Assembly (NCBI GenBank): GCA_019009955.1
Contig: CM032233.1
Span: forward strand, 114,816,501-114,880,500
Origin: Riptortus pedestris
Lineage: Eukaryota > Arthropoda > Insecta > Hemiptera > Alydidae
Length of the DNA stretch: 64,000 nucleotides
Reading direction: 5' to 3'
Part shown: in pieces, positions 11,279 through 22,730 of the stretch
How positions within the stretch are numbered: position 1 is the first letter of the stretch
Layout: each line of letters begins with the position of its first letter
The notes under the pieces: model-generated
Databases searched by the model: none
Told to the model about the DNA's origin: nothing
Seen by the model: the letters and a program-made list of their open reading frames with translations, nothing else
Program-made: the position numbers and the translations under genes

Positions 11279-11285
<7 letters not shown>
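10517..11285 (-). mobile_element. Helitron-like repeat (family B), most complete short copy
   Basis: Family description. On the minus strand the copy starts in TA repeats and AAAATTGTAACCTCTGTCTG, passes TTTTTTCGCGAAATTTCACG, a GTTTGTTTGTTT tract, ACGCATAAACGG and GTGGGGGTTGT. It ends with a hairpin (here CCCAGGCGAAGCCGGG, one mismatch) followed by a spacer and CTAG (10517-10520) against a T. Hairpin plus CTRR is the known Helitron 3' signature. I could not see a clean TC at the 5' end, so the class is an inference. No Rep/helicase frame is present. About 770 bp. Confidence 0.55.
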
Positions 11286-11334
<49 letters not shown>

Positions 11335-11357
11335 ATAACTATAGTCACTTAAATTTT

Positions 11358-11390
<33 letters not shown>

Positions 11391-11484
11391 TGATAACTAT
11401 AGTCACTTAAATTTTCTATAATATTAGTTCTAAAAAAATTTCCGATCAGACGTAATGACGAATACATATCGAATTTTTGTAATT
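11286..11484. repeat. (TA)n tract and 33-bp tandem duplication
   Basis: Long TA microsatellite, then two copies of GATAACTATAGTCACTTAAA plus following bases, separated by another TA run (about 11334-11362 and 11392-11422). It looks like a slippage-driven duplication. Confidence 0.7.
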
Positions 11485-11796
11485 CGAAGTGGGGGTTTAC
11501 TGAAGGCTGAAAACAAAAAATCCAAATATCTCGGTCAATATTTAAGATAGAAAAACAATGTTTATAATGACATCTACAGTACAATAAATTTACAGTAAGA
11601 TTGGTTTTATACAAATTTCCCCCCTTTAAACCTTGCCCCTCCCTCTCGTCCGATTTCAGCCATTAACCAACTTGATCTTAATTTTTGCATAAAACGTGCT
11701 GTTCTCGAGTTTGGTAACCCTCAAACAAATATTGTGCCCGCTAGAGCGTCAACCGATAAATCTCCTGGTAAGATCGATGCACATTTGAGGAATGTT
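11485..11796 (-). mobile_element. Helentron-like element (family A), fragment
   Basis: Second conserved block on the minus strand (GGGGGTTTACTGAAGGCTGA through CTAGAGCGTCAACCGATAAA) joined to a bit of the first block (AAGATCGATGCACATTTGAG). The (TA)n core is deleted. Confidence 0.5.
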
Positions 11797-12386
11797 TTAG
11801 CAGATTTACCTTAAGGAAAATCAGCTATTGAGGTTGTAGTACTCATGACGCGATTTTCGAAATTTTTCTTCAAATGCCCATCGATCCTACCTAGTAGATG
11901 ACGAAAATGAGGTCGTGTGTGTGTGTGTGTATAGTTACCGCTCTAGCGGTCGCAATTTTTGTCTTATTGTTACCAAAATTGATATATAATCATTTCATAT
12001 AAAAAGATAGATCAAGTTCGTTAATGGCTGAAATCGGACAAGGGGGAGGGGTGGGGTTTAGAGAGGGAGAATTTCGAAAATTCTTAATATCTCCGTTATT
12101 ATGCGTCGGATCGAAAAATTGTGTAGAACCAATCTATAAATGTTGTTATATACATTTTTTTCTTGATCTTGATTATTAACCGAGATATTTGATTTTTTTA
12201 GTTTTCGGTCTTCAGTAAACCCCCACTCCCCATATTAATTGTTAATGTTATTATGTTAAAAACACTTTATTTGAAGCCTAAATACCAAATATTGTTCTTA
12301 TTGGACTTTTACGTTTTGAGATAACTGCAAATACGTAACGTACGTAGGAAATCTGCTCAGGTAACGCAGCCCCTGCGTGACGGACT
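11797..12386 (+). mobile_element. Helentron-like element (family A), full copy
   Basis: Runs from TTTTAGCAGATTTACC to GGAAATCTGCTCAGG, then the hairpin CGCAGCCCCTGCG and GACGGACTTTTT. The core microsatellite here is (GT)n rather than (TA)n. It lies directly against an opposite-facing fragment upstream. Confidence 0.6.
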
Positions 12387-12389
12387 TTT

Positions 12390-12440
12390 TGAGAATCGCG
12401 TCAAGAGTACAACCTCAACAGCTGATTTACCTTAAGGGGA
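12390..12440 (-). repeat. Family A element 5' tip
   Basis: GAGAATCGCGTCAAGAGTAC through TGATTTACCTTAAGGGGA, the first block and palindrome only, abutting the 3' end of the previous copy. Confidence 0.4.
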
Positions 12441-12692
12441 GGGGGGGACTCAATCACACACACGCACACAGAAATGCACTTTTATACAGATTGCATCAGC
12501 GGTTTCTTATAAAATCAGAGTTCAAATTAATCTTTACAATTACTAGATAACAAATTATTCATTCATAATTATACGCAACTAGAACCATTGATAAGTTACA
12601 TAATAACTTTCTGCCACACATGCAATACTATGATTTGTAGATATAATGTCTTATCAGATTTCCTTACTTCTATAGGCCATTTTAAAACCTAA
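12441..12692. other. Unassigned stretch
   Basis: Short CA-rich microsatellite (12451-12470) and AT-rich sequence. No feature recognised. Confidence 0.3.
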
Positions 12693-13359
12693 AAGTCCGT
12701 CACCAGGGGCTGCATAAACTAAGCAGATTTCTCACGGGAAGGTTTACAACAGATAAATCTACATACTGGTAACACCATCGTGAATGATAAGGGAATAAAT
12801 ACAAACGGTAATAAGACATCATTCAGTCAATTCACAAGTTAATAATATATACAACGGAAAGCGTCTGAAATGTAATCAAACAGGGCAGCCAACTTCGCAG
12901 CACTGAATATATAGAATTATTCTGGACCGGAAAGACGAATAGCGTAAAACTATAAAATCCAAATATATCAGTTAATACTCATTATATGGAAAAAGTGCAT
13001 AGAACAATATTTATAGTACACTTAATTTACTATAAGATTATTTCTTTACAATTTTTCGATTAGACATATAGTAACAGAGATATTTCGAATTTTCGAAATT
13101 CCTCCCCTCTAAACCCCTCCCCACACCTGGTCCAATTTCAACCGTTAACGAACTTGATCTTTCTTTGTACATAAAACGACTAAATATTGAGTTTGGTAAC
13201 GATAAAACAATATATATATATATATATATATACTTTGAACGACCTCATTTCCGTCATCTACTAGGTTGGATGAACTTGATGGAAATTTGAAGAAAAATTT
13301 CGAAAATCGGGTCATGAGTACGACCTCAATAGCTAATTACCCTAATGGGAAATCTGCTG
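12693..13359 (-). mobile_element. Helentron-like element (family A), full copy
   Basis: Hairpin end (AAGTCCGTCACCAGGGGCTG, stem partly broken), the short-variant segment at 12730-12860, the second conserved block, a (TA)n core at 13211-13231, and the 5' end AATGGGAAATCTGCT. Confidence 0.6.
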
Positions 13360-13557
13360 ATATGTTATATTTGTCTACGAAATATTATTTATTTTCCTTA
13401 TACTCGGGTACCTAAAAAAATAACCATTTATTAAATTTTTGAGAGGTGAATCTGAAAAGCGTGAAGGGTTTTATGATTATTATTTATTTTTGTTTGTTTA
13501 TATAAGATTGATTGAATAAAATTGGATTTTTATAAACTATGCAGCTAAGTATAGTAA

Positions 13558-13928
13558 TAAACTAACCAGTGGGAGGGGGGGATTTCTGAAAATTCGAAAT
13601 ATCTCCGTTATTATGCGTCGGATCGAAAAATTGTATAGAGTCAATCTTATTGCAAATTAAATTTACTATAAATATTGTTCTATACATTTATTCTGTATCT
13701 TGAATATTAACCGAGATATTTGTATTTGTATTGTGTGTGGCCGGCAGGAGGCGGCTATGTTCGGGACTATCCGTCGAGAGCTAGTGCGGCCGTTTCCATA
13801 ACTATTCGTCCCTCGTGAATAGGTCTATAGATACCTTCCTACTACTTTTATTATAAGGCAGATTTCTCTATTGTAAAACTTCACGTGGGAAATCTGCTTA
13901 GTTTACGCAGCACCTGAGTGACGGACTT
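13558..13928 (+). mobile_element. Helentron-like element (family A), 3' half
   Basis: Starts inside the second conserved block (GGGAGGGGGGGATTTC) and ends GACGGACTTTTT. Includes an extra GGCGGCTATGTTCGGGACTA segment found inverted at about 19310-19350. Confidence 0.55.
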
Positions 13929-14083
13929 TTTATTAAATCTGGGCGGCTAACGGACCAGTGACTTTCCCGCCAAAAGCTAGTTCGGCCGTTTCCTTAACTG
14001 CTCGGCTCTCGTGAAATTTCTCTATTGTAAAACTTCACGTGGGAAATCTGCTTAGTTTACGCAGCCTCTGCGTGACGGACTTT
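13929..14083 (+). mobile_element. Helentron-like element (family A), second tandem 3' end
   Basis: A further 155 bp from GGGCGGCTAACGGACCAGTG to GACGGACTTTTT follows the previous 3' end directly, so two 3' termini lie in tandem. Tandem termini are known for rolling-circle transposons. Confidence 0.55.
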
Positions 14084-14228
14084 TTCTGGTCAAGAAATAT
14101 TATTTTGCTAATATGGAGGCTACGGCACGTGTAAGGAGATAACTGACATATTTCACGCTTCACACGTCACGGCGTATGGTCTCACAGCTATTTTTAATTA
14201 CTGTTACAACTATTTAGCAGTATTTTTA

Positions 14229-14235
<7 letters not shown>

Positions 14236-14296
<61 letters not shown>

Positions 14297-14723
14297 CGCT
14301 CTAGCGGTCGCAATTTTTGTTCGATCTATATCTCGATATTTAAACTTTTTTGAAAAACTTAGGATCAAGTTCGTTACCTGCTGAAATCGGACAAGTGTGA
14401 GGAGGGGGTTTACGGGAATTTTTAAAATTCTAAATATCTCCGTTATTAAACGTCAGATTGAAAAACTGTATAGAACTAATCTTATTTCAAATTAAATGTA
14501 CTATAAAAATGGTTATATACATTTATTCTTTATCTTGAATATTAACCGAGATATTTGAATTTTTTGTTTTCAGCCTTTAGTAAATCCCCACTTCTATTCA
14601 TGTTACATAAACAATACTCTGTTATATAATAAACCAATTTATTCTAAGCTTAAATACCAAATATTGCTTTCAAGAGACCTTTATTATACGAGATACATTC
14701 AAATATGCCCCCCCCCCCCCCCG
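14236..14723 (+). mobile_element. Helentron-like element (family A), middle fragment
   Basis: (TA)n core (14236-14292), then TTAACGCTCTAGCGGTCGCA and the second conserved block, ending in a run of C at 14708-14722. The 3' hairpin end is missing. Confidence 0.5.
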
Positions 14724-14904
14724 TCTTAAGTTCTTGGACTACTAAGCTTTGAGTGGTTGAGATAAAATTATTCTGGTTCATTTTAAATTACAGTACTAGA
14801 TATAGTAAATAGTTTTCAATAAAATTAATATGTTATATTCAGATATATTTCTGTAATTGATTTTCTTTCCTGTGAAGAATATTTCTTTCTCTCTGTTCAG
14901 CTCT

Positions 14905-15088
14905 GAGACGTTGGCAGACCTATTGTTTAGACGCTTTCCGTTGGGAGGTTATTAAAATTGACTGAAAGATTTCTCATGGCCATTTGTATTTATTCACGAT
15001 GGTGTTAAGTGTTGCCTGTATGTTATTGAAATTCTTCACAAGGGAGTTCTGTTTAGTTTACGCAACCCCTGCTAGACGAACGTTTTTA
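14905..15088 (+). mobile_element. Helentron-like element (family A), short-variant 3' fragment
   Basis: Contains GACGCTTTCCGTTGG, TATTTATTCACGATGGTGTT and a degraded 3' end TTTAGTTTACGCAACCCCTG, then CGTTTTT, matching the short-variant copies in inverted form. Small open frames across it are incidental. Confidence 0.5.
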
Positions 15089-17606
15089 TTTGTTACCTCA
15101 CACGTACACACAAATTTCATTACTCTAATTTCATTGAAAACCGTGTCGCTGAACCAGTGTTTCCGCTTCAGGGACATTTCACCTCTTCCCGAGACTTATT
15201 AAATTATATCATGGGATTTTTAAGGATAGTGGTTATTATCTAAAGATATATATTTAGTCTGAGTACTTTTCCTAATTTTTTTTTACAGTAAATATTCTTT
15301 TAGTGGCATAAAATATTTCAAGTATTATAAAATTTGTAGCTGTCAAAAAAAAACGACGTAATGTTCCAATTAGTTCATGTTCCAGTTTTAATAAATAATT
15401 AATGATCGAGGTTAAAGTATACGTATATTACGTCTGTGATTTAACACATAAGGCTGATATTCATTACAACTAATACAAATTAAGAGGACAAGGTTTAAAA
15501 TCTTCATGATGTTTGGGTAATAACATAATGATGTTTGAGGAAAATTGTGAAGATTGAAAATTCTGATTTGATTTAAATATTAATAGCAATTTTGTGACGA
15601 CTACTACTGGTCAAGTGATTTCAGTAATAACGACAATTGTGTAATATCATTTTGTATTACTGTATAGATTTATGTAGTTAATAGCTGTGCTTGTTAGGAA
15701 TATTTCTGTGTCTAATTACTTCAGATTTTCCTGTGGTTATACTTATATGTAACAAATAAGTCATGGTCCTACACCAATTTGTCATTTTAAATAAATTATT
15801 AAAATTTTCTGAATTAAATAAATGTTTTTGTATTTGCATTATAACCCCTATAAACTTTCATTTATATTTTTAAGTAATATTTACGTAATTCAGAGACAAA
15901 TGAACAAAGAAGGCTGTCTTGGAAAAAGAGGTAAACGAGGCATTTTTGCTATAAATAGCTGGATTAAATTTGACTTGACCAACGAATTCCTGATTGAAAA
16001 TACTGTACGGGACCTACCATGGGCGAACTTGCCTCCCACATGACAGGAAATATATTTTCATATTCATATACTGTTAAAAATTATACAGATTTAATCACAC
16101 TTCAAAATTGCAGTCTGGCTGCTGAGTGGATTAGCAGAATATTATGACAACCGGTTTAAAAATCCAGTCAATTCTTACTAGACGCATGTAATGAAGCGTA
16201 TAAGGTCTTATGATAGCCTATTTATCTATTCGCAAGTGTACTGATAGTCTTGTTACGCGGTAGACTGTTTTGCCTCTGACCTAAGACAATGAATTCACAC
16301 TAACTAACTAAAATGATGCTCGCAGCACTAGCCATTTTTGTGATTCACGTAATTCCGAACGGATAATATCTAAGGTCTTGAGATTAAAATTCAATAAGTC
16401 AGTATATTTTATCATTTGACGTACCACTAATCTGATCTCGATGTTAAAGTGCAGCCAGTTTTTTATGTTATGTAATTAATAAAAGAAGTGTGCACTAAAG
16501 AATAGAAAAATAGATTGGGGTACACGTTGTACATTATGTTTGAACTAGATCAAACATAGCATTCGAGGCTCGCTAAGCATAGCTAATTAATTATTAACTG
16601 AACATACCTTTCCTTTCCTTGAAAATTGTATTTTTCTTCTATTCCCCTATTGACCTTACGACGGTTAATTGTAAAATTAGTCTACACAACACTAAATAAA
16701 TGATCTTTTTCTCTTTTACACGCGTATACTAAGTTGTTTTGGGTTTTATCTTATCTTAAACATTTGTTATCTATCCTTTCCGTAAAAAGCCCAATCGAGT
16801 GATAGATATTGACAGTATTACTACTTTATCTGTGCCCACTCATTGTTTGATTCGCCGAGATTGAATGTTAGCTTAAATCAAGCTGACAAAATTTTCGTAA
16901 GGATTTTATACATATACGACATTACATTAACGTCATGTGTAGTGCGTAATAGATTAGAATAATTTCACGTCTTAACATAACACTCAGTGAATTTTCTACT
17001 TCATTTAACACTTTAAATGTTTAAAAGGAATGTAACTCTTGTACCAATGTAGTGGATCGAATTTTAGATATAAAAGAAAATTGTGAGTTAAACTTTTTGT
17101 AGGAATAGTATTATATATATATGATGCAGTTTACTATTTTAATAATTTTACATGTGAGAAAAATGTATGCTATCTCGCGGAATCAAACCTGGGGATTGTG
17201 GGTATCTAGGCTAGTGCTATACTACCCAAGCATATATCAAGTTAGCGCCACAACATTAGACCGTCTTAAGATGTTGTATGAAATGAAAATAGTCACGTAG
17301 GGACTGGGTAAAAAAAAATAGGTTTGCACACCTGTACTGTAATAACAAACCTATGATCACATAGTGTTCATACAAGCATTGAGTACGTCATCAACTCATT
17401 ATATTCTGTATTTCTTTCAAATAAAACCCAAGATATTTGCATTAGGGATAAATGTAGACAACAACAATTTTAGAACATTACGCTAATAAGGGGATAGGTA
17501 ATATGACGAAGACCTGCTTGCAAAAAAAAAAAAAAAAAGTGCGTCAGGCAAAAAGGCACAATAAAAAAGGTGTCGCGTGAGGTATTGGGAAAAGGTAAAC
17601 TGAATA
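15089..17606. other. 2.5 kb without recognised features
   Basis: Ordinary AT-rich intergenic sequence. A 73-codon frame at 15822-16043 ends in LGKRGKRGIFAINSWIKFDL and similar text but has no motif or codon pattern I can support. An A-run lies at 17523-17538. No tRNA or other RNA gene found. Confidence 0.5.
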
Positions 17607-17970
17607 AAAGTCCGTCACGCAGGGGCTGCGTTAACTAAGCAGATTCCCCACGTGCACCACGTATTTGGATTTATCTCAAAACTTAAAAGTTCAATGAGAA
17701 CAATATTTGATATTTGAGCTTCAAATAAAGTGCTTCATAACAACATTTATAGATTGGTTCTACACAATTTTTCGATCCGACGCATAATAACGGAGATATT
17801 AAGAATTTTCGAAATCCTCCCCCTCTAAACCCCCTCCCCCTCCCCCTGGTTCGATTTCAGCCTTTAACGACTTGCTCATTCTTTTTGTATAAAACGATTA
17901 TATATCAAGTTTGGTAACGATAAGACAAAAATTGCAACCGCTAGAGCGGCAACAGACAAATGTATAGATA
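17607..17970 (-). mobile_element. Helentron-like element (family A), 3' half
   Basis: AAAAGTCCGTCACGCAGGGG hairpin end through the second conserved block to CGGCAACAGACAAATGTATA, where it meets a family B element. Confidence 0.55.
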
Positions 17971-17971
17971 G

Positions 17972-18893
17972 ACTACCTCAGATACCCGGCTTCGCTCGGG
18001 AATTTATTTGAGGCTGAATGGTGATGGTATTTTTTTGGCAAGGCTTTACTTTGCACAATATTTTGACATTTACCCGTCCCAGTATTTAGGGTTAATACCC
18101 CCGGCATTTGTTAATAAGAAAATTTTTTATGTAAGTCTTCACTGTCCTCCAAATTGTCATACCTATTTCCCGTCTCCTGTGCATTATGCATATATTTCAG
18201 TTATTAAGGACAAAATATTAAAATAGATTGAATTAATTTTTCTATAATATAATATTTCTACGCAAAATACTTTCTCCACACATTGTTCCTGGAGAAATGT
18301 ATAAAACCAAAGTTAATCTAAATATCAAAGTAAACAACATCTGTTATGTGAATGTTTGTCGAAAATCAAATAGACAACGAAATATCGCGAATTTTTATTT
18401 CAGGCCTCCCTTATAACCCCCACTCCCGTTCTAACCTAAACATTTTAATATAGCTAATAATCATGGAAGAATTAATGCTAATTGACATACCAAGTTTTTT
18501 TAAGTTCGGTTTGATCGTTAGCGCCCAATGAAATAGTTGACTCCCGCTTTAGCTTATAGTGTATATCTCGTTTATTCTTTGTTAAAAGACAAAAATGAAT
18601 ATGACAAAAGTTAATCTAAATAATAAAATAAACAACTTTTGTTATGTTCGTATTTGCCGAAAAACGAATAGAAAACGAAATACTGCTATTTTTAAATTCA
18701 GGCATCCCTTACAACCCCCACTCCTGCCCGTCCCTAGAAATGATGATATGGCTTGTTATAATGAAGGCGTTAGTCCTAATACACGTACAGAGTTTTATTT
18801 AGTTTAGGTGATTCTTTTGTGCCAAATAAAATTGTTGACTCCCGCTATCATTTTTAGCGTATAACTCATTTATATTTAGGTATACGATATATA

Positions 18894-18900
<7 letters not shown>
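17972..18900 (-). mobile_element. Helitron-like repeat (family B)
   Basis: On the minus strand it ends CCCGAGCGAAGCCGGG, then the spacer, with CTAG degraded to GTAG. The interior contains about 1.5 diverged units of the 298-bp repeat seen in the 27.6-34.2 kb array (GTTAATCTAAATAATAAAAT, CCCCCACTCCTGCCCGTCCC). The 5' part is replaced by a family A fragment. Confidence 0.5.
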
Positions 18901-18926
<26 letters not shown>

Positions 18927-18930
<4 letters not shown>

Positions 18931-19055
18931 TTTTGAACGGACCTCATTTTCGTCATCTCCTGGGTAGGATCGATGGACATTTGAAGAAAAATTTCGAAAA
19001 TCGCGTCATGAGTACAACCTCAATAGCTGATTTCCCTGAAGGGAAATCTGCTAAA
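18927..19055 (-). mobile_element. Helentron-like element (family A), 5' fragment
   Basis: First conserved block and palindrome TTTCCCTGAAGGGAAATCTG, ending in CTAAAAA exactly where LINE coding sequence begins. Confidence 0.55.
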
Positions 19056-19653
19056 AAGATCAATTGGTTTGATAGGGAATGTGAGGCGGTAATTAAAGAA
19101 AGTCCGTCACGCAGGGGCTGCGTAAATTAAGCAGATTTCCCACGAGAAGTTTTACAATAGAGAAATCTGCCTAATAACAACTGTAGTAGTAAGAAACCTC
19201 TAAACCTAAAACATTATTTAGGGCGTAATAACCCAGTAGTTTCTAGCCCTAAAAAACAGTTAACCTAACCTCTGAACCTATTCACGAGGGACGAATAGTT
19301 ATAGAAACGGCCGCCAGAGCTCTCGGCGGAAAGTCCGATCATAGCCTACTGGTGACCACACGTAGAATACAAATGCAAATATCTCGGTTAATATTCGAGA
19401 TACAGAATAAATGTATAGAACAATATTTATAGTAAATTTAATTTGCAATAAGATTGGTTCTATACAAATTTTCGATCCGATGCATAATAGCGGAGATATT
19501 TCGAATTTTTGAAAATGCCCCCCCTCTAAACCGCCCCTCCCACTGGTCCGATTTCAGCCGTTAACGAACTTGATCTTCCTTTTTACATGAAACGATTAAA
19601 TGCCGATTTTGGTGACGATTAAACAAAAATTGCGACCGCTAGAGTGTTAACAG

Positions 19654-19719
<66 letters not shown>

Positions 19720-20150
19720 GTTTTGAACGGACCTCATTTTCGTCATCTCCTGGGTAGGATCGATGGACATTTGAAGAAATTTTTCGAAAATCGCGTCATG
19801 AGTACGACCTCAATAGCTGATTTCCCCTAAGGGAAATCTGCTAAAAGGAACAGGGCGTTGCTGAAAATACTCCAAAGCAGAACTTGGGAGAAAGAATACA
19901 TATTCCCAAAAGAGGAGAAACGCAAAATGGTAGTTGAGTAAAAAGAAAATAATTTATAAAGCTATAAAACAAGGAAGAAGTGCAAGGCAGCATTTGCAGG
20001 CAAAAGATACCCTTAAGTTCTTCAAGAGTGTTAAATGGCTCCGACAGGATTTCTGTCAACAGACTGTATTCCGGCATACCCAACAAGGTAACCTGTTCAA
20101 TGAGAGGGTAGGTGGGTTATCCTTCGAAGCACTCTTATGCTAAACTAAAA
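19056..20150 (+). pseudogene. LINE EN-RT linker fragment, interrupted by a family A insertion
   Basis: Pieces 19056-19100 and 19846-20150 read together as KINWFDRECEAVIKE, then RNRALLKILQSRTWEKEYIF, then a basic stretch with KQGRSARQHL and LKFFKSVKWLRQDF. This pattern (WFD.EC...I.EKN followed by a Lys/Arg-rich linker and FWKsVK) is familiar from the region between endonuclease and reverse transcriptase of CR1/Jockey-like LINEs. A frame change near 19940 and loss of the catalytic domains show it is dead. The intervening 19101-19845 is a separate element. Confidence 0.6.
19101..19845 (-). mobile_element. Helentron-like element (family A), complete copy with readable insertion site
   Basis: Both ends intact: AGTCCGTCACGCAGGGGCTG at left and GGGAAATCTGCTAAA at right, with a (TA)n core at 19660-19718. 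It splits a LINE reading frame. Removing it restores ATTAAAGAAAGGAACAGG (IKERNR) with no duplicated bases beyond an ambiguous run of A. That is the no-duplication, T|T insertion expected for Helentron-type transposition. Confidence 0.7.
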
Positions 20151-21304
20151 CTAAACACGAAAACTGTGTTGTAAACGCAATTTCTTATTAACCCTTCTTC
20201 TGTCAAATCAATATTAACGAATATGCGTCCTGATGTCAATGTAACCCACCCCCTTCCTCCTAGTTGAAAATTTGAATTTTCATATAGCCTATGCTGTGCC
20301 TTGAAATAGTTGACCCACACATACAAAAATTCGTAGAAATCCTCTTTTTAAGTGACGGAGTAACACAGGGGCAGACCGTCTGTCTATCTGTCCACCCGTT
20401 TGCTACTCAATCACTAAAAATTTGGCTAAGATGATTTCTATGGAATTTTATATTTCTGAATCAACTATCCCAAGGTACAACATAGGTTGTTCGTTATTTT
20501 TGCTAATTAATATAATTTTTTTTATTTTTACAAATTATGAAGGGTATATTTTTGTAAGAGGCAATCAAATAGATTCCTAGTTACGTGTCCATAATGCAAA
20601 TTTGAATTTGGCGCCGATCTTGCGGTCTAGGGAGTTCCTGAGCCAGCCGCTCTCTACCGGCAGCCTGGAAAACTTCACATTCTGCCTCAGGCATTGGTCG
20701 GGAGAGGTTAGCATATTGTTGTTAAACCAGTGTGTAGGCATATTATGACAAATGATGTTACATTTTTAGCAGATTTCCCTTATTAGATTTATATGATAGT
20801 TCTGTGTATGATTAAAATTAGGGAGGTTATAAATTTGTTATTTATTTTAAGTAGAAAAATACTTCGTTATTTATTTCCAATAAAAATTTAAACCATAAAA
20901 GTATTTCAATAATTTAATTTATATTATGTATTATTTAAATAAAGTCATGCTGAATTTGCACAACGTGCGATAGCGATAGTTGTGCGAAATCAAACTCTTT
21001 AATTGTTGTATATATTATCTTATTTCCTCCGATATGTTAACGTTATTGACATTACTATGTACTATCATAGTCATTTAGAATTTCGTTATTGAAATGACAA
21101 CTATTACACGTTACTTGGTAATGTCATTATAGCGTAAGACAATGTGCGTTTAAACTCAATATGATTTGAGGTTTCGGGGAGGGCTACAATCTCCTTCCCT
21201 CATCCAGCTTTTAGAATAAAATTTCATTTCTCTTCTATAGGTCCACTCGTTTACCCTTACGGGAAAATAATACGCCTAGAACGGATGTGTAGTATAGAAC
21301 TAAC

Positions 21305-21335
<31 letters not shown>
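20151..21335. other. Unassigned stretch
   Basis: About 1.2 kb of mostly AT-rich sequence. A phrase at 20352-20400 (GTGACGGAGTAACACAGGGG) and a GC-richer patch at 20610-20690 may be repeat debris. A short family A tip (TTAGCAGATTTCCCTTA) lies near 20766. No gene recognised. Confidence 0.4.
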
Positions 21336-21336
<1 letters not shown>

Positions 21337-21337
<1 letters not shown>

Positions 21338-21520
21338 CTAAGGTACCCGGCTTCGCTCGGGAAATCATTAGAGGCAGAATGATGAAGGTATTGTTTTTTT
21401 TTGGCAAGGCATTTATGTGCAAAATATTTTTACAATTCCCCGTATCCGAGTTTAAGACATATGCCTGTATATTGGGTAACAAAAGCAAACTTATAGAATT
21501 TTTTAGGCCTCAAGTTTAAA

Positions 21521-21525
<5 letters not shown>
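21337..21525 (-). mobile_element. Helitron-like repeat (family B), 3' fragment
   Basis: Minus-strand terminal hairpin CCCGAGCGAAGCCGGG, then TACCTTAGCT, with the adjacent TTTTTGGCAAGGCA block, bracketed by TA tracts (21304-21328, 21528-21590). Confidence 0.5.
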
Positions 21526-21591
<66 letters not shown>

Positions 21592-21592
<1 letters not shown>

Positions 21593-22097
21593 TAATCAAC
21601 CCTTCTGCACTCTTGAAAATATCGTTGACAATATTAATCATAATATTGGATTGCATTCATTCATAGTCATTAAGAACTATTACTAAGGAAGCTTTGTTAG
21701 GGAAATATTTAGACCGAATAATGAGTGAGAATGTTATTCAATGCAAAGCTGTCTGAGTTTATAATTTTATAAAATGTTACAGCTTTCTGGGTAAACGTTC
21801 AACTATTGCTGAGTTTGTCAGACGAAACGTTAAGTGGTTATTATTCAATCCCAATTCGTTGTTCAAACGATTATTGGTTATAAATATAATAATAATAGTG
21901 GATAGCATTTTTGTATTATAAACTACGTAATATTCACGATTTCGATTCCCTAAAGCAGCCCCAAACACACCCAATGTACCTATTTTACGTATTTAATAGC
22001 CAATCTTGAACATATTCTATTGTATTCCCGACGAAGAAACTTAGTATTCTTAATGTTTCATAGAATATTTCCCCTTCCCTGTTATGTGTGCTTTTGG
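21592..22097. other. Unassigned stretch
   Basis: No feature recognised. Confidence 0.3.
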
Positions 22098-22730
22098 CAG
22101 GAAGGGAGTTGACTGCCTCTTTAATTTTTATCGCACGTTTTTACTTCTTTATACGAAATAATTGTATATAACTAATGTTACTCTAAATAACAAACTAAAC
22201 AACATTGGGTATGTGCACGTTTGCCAAAAAAACAATAGAAAACAAAATAGCGCTATTTTTCATTTCAGGCCTTGGTTATAACCCCCAATCCTGTGCATTT
22301 ATAAAAATGTTTATAAATCTTATAATTAAAGAATTTCTAATACTAACACTTATACTGAGTTTCGTTGAATTCGGTTCAGTCTTTTTTGCCCTTTAAAATT
22401 ATTGACTTCCGCTTTAGTTTTTAGTGCATATCTCATTTAAACTTTGTTATAAGACAAAAGTGTACATGACAAAAGTTACTCTAAATAACAAAATAAACAA
22501 CTCTTGTTATGTGCATATTTGCCGAAAAGCCAATGGGAAACGAAAAATCGCTTTTTTTAATTTCAGGCCTCCCTTATAACCTCCACCCCTGTTCGTTTCA
22601 TAGTATATAGAAAATAGCTTATATAGTCTAAGTTAGGATAATGGTAATATACGTATTGAGTTTCATAAAATTCGGTTGAGCCGTTTATGCGTGAAAAGGT
22701 AACAAACAAACAGATGCCAAAGCCGCAAAT
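22098..22730 (-). mobile_element. Helitron-like repeat (family B), internal fragment
   Basis: Two diverged units of the 298-bp type (phrases GTTACTCTAAATAACAAA at about 22170 and 22465, GGCCTCCCTTATAACC at 22566), ending in the TTATGCGTGAAAAGGTAACA block. Both termini are missing. Confidence 0.5.

Noticed and set aside
15822..16043. 73-codon frame as a small gene
   Set aside because: No recognisable motif and an AT-rich setting. Nothing distinguishes it from chance.
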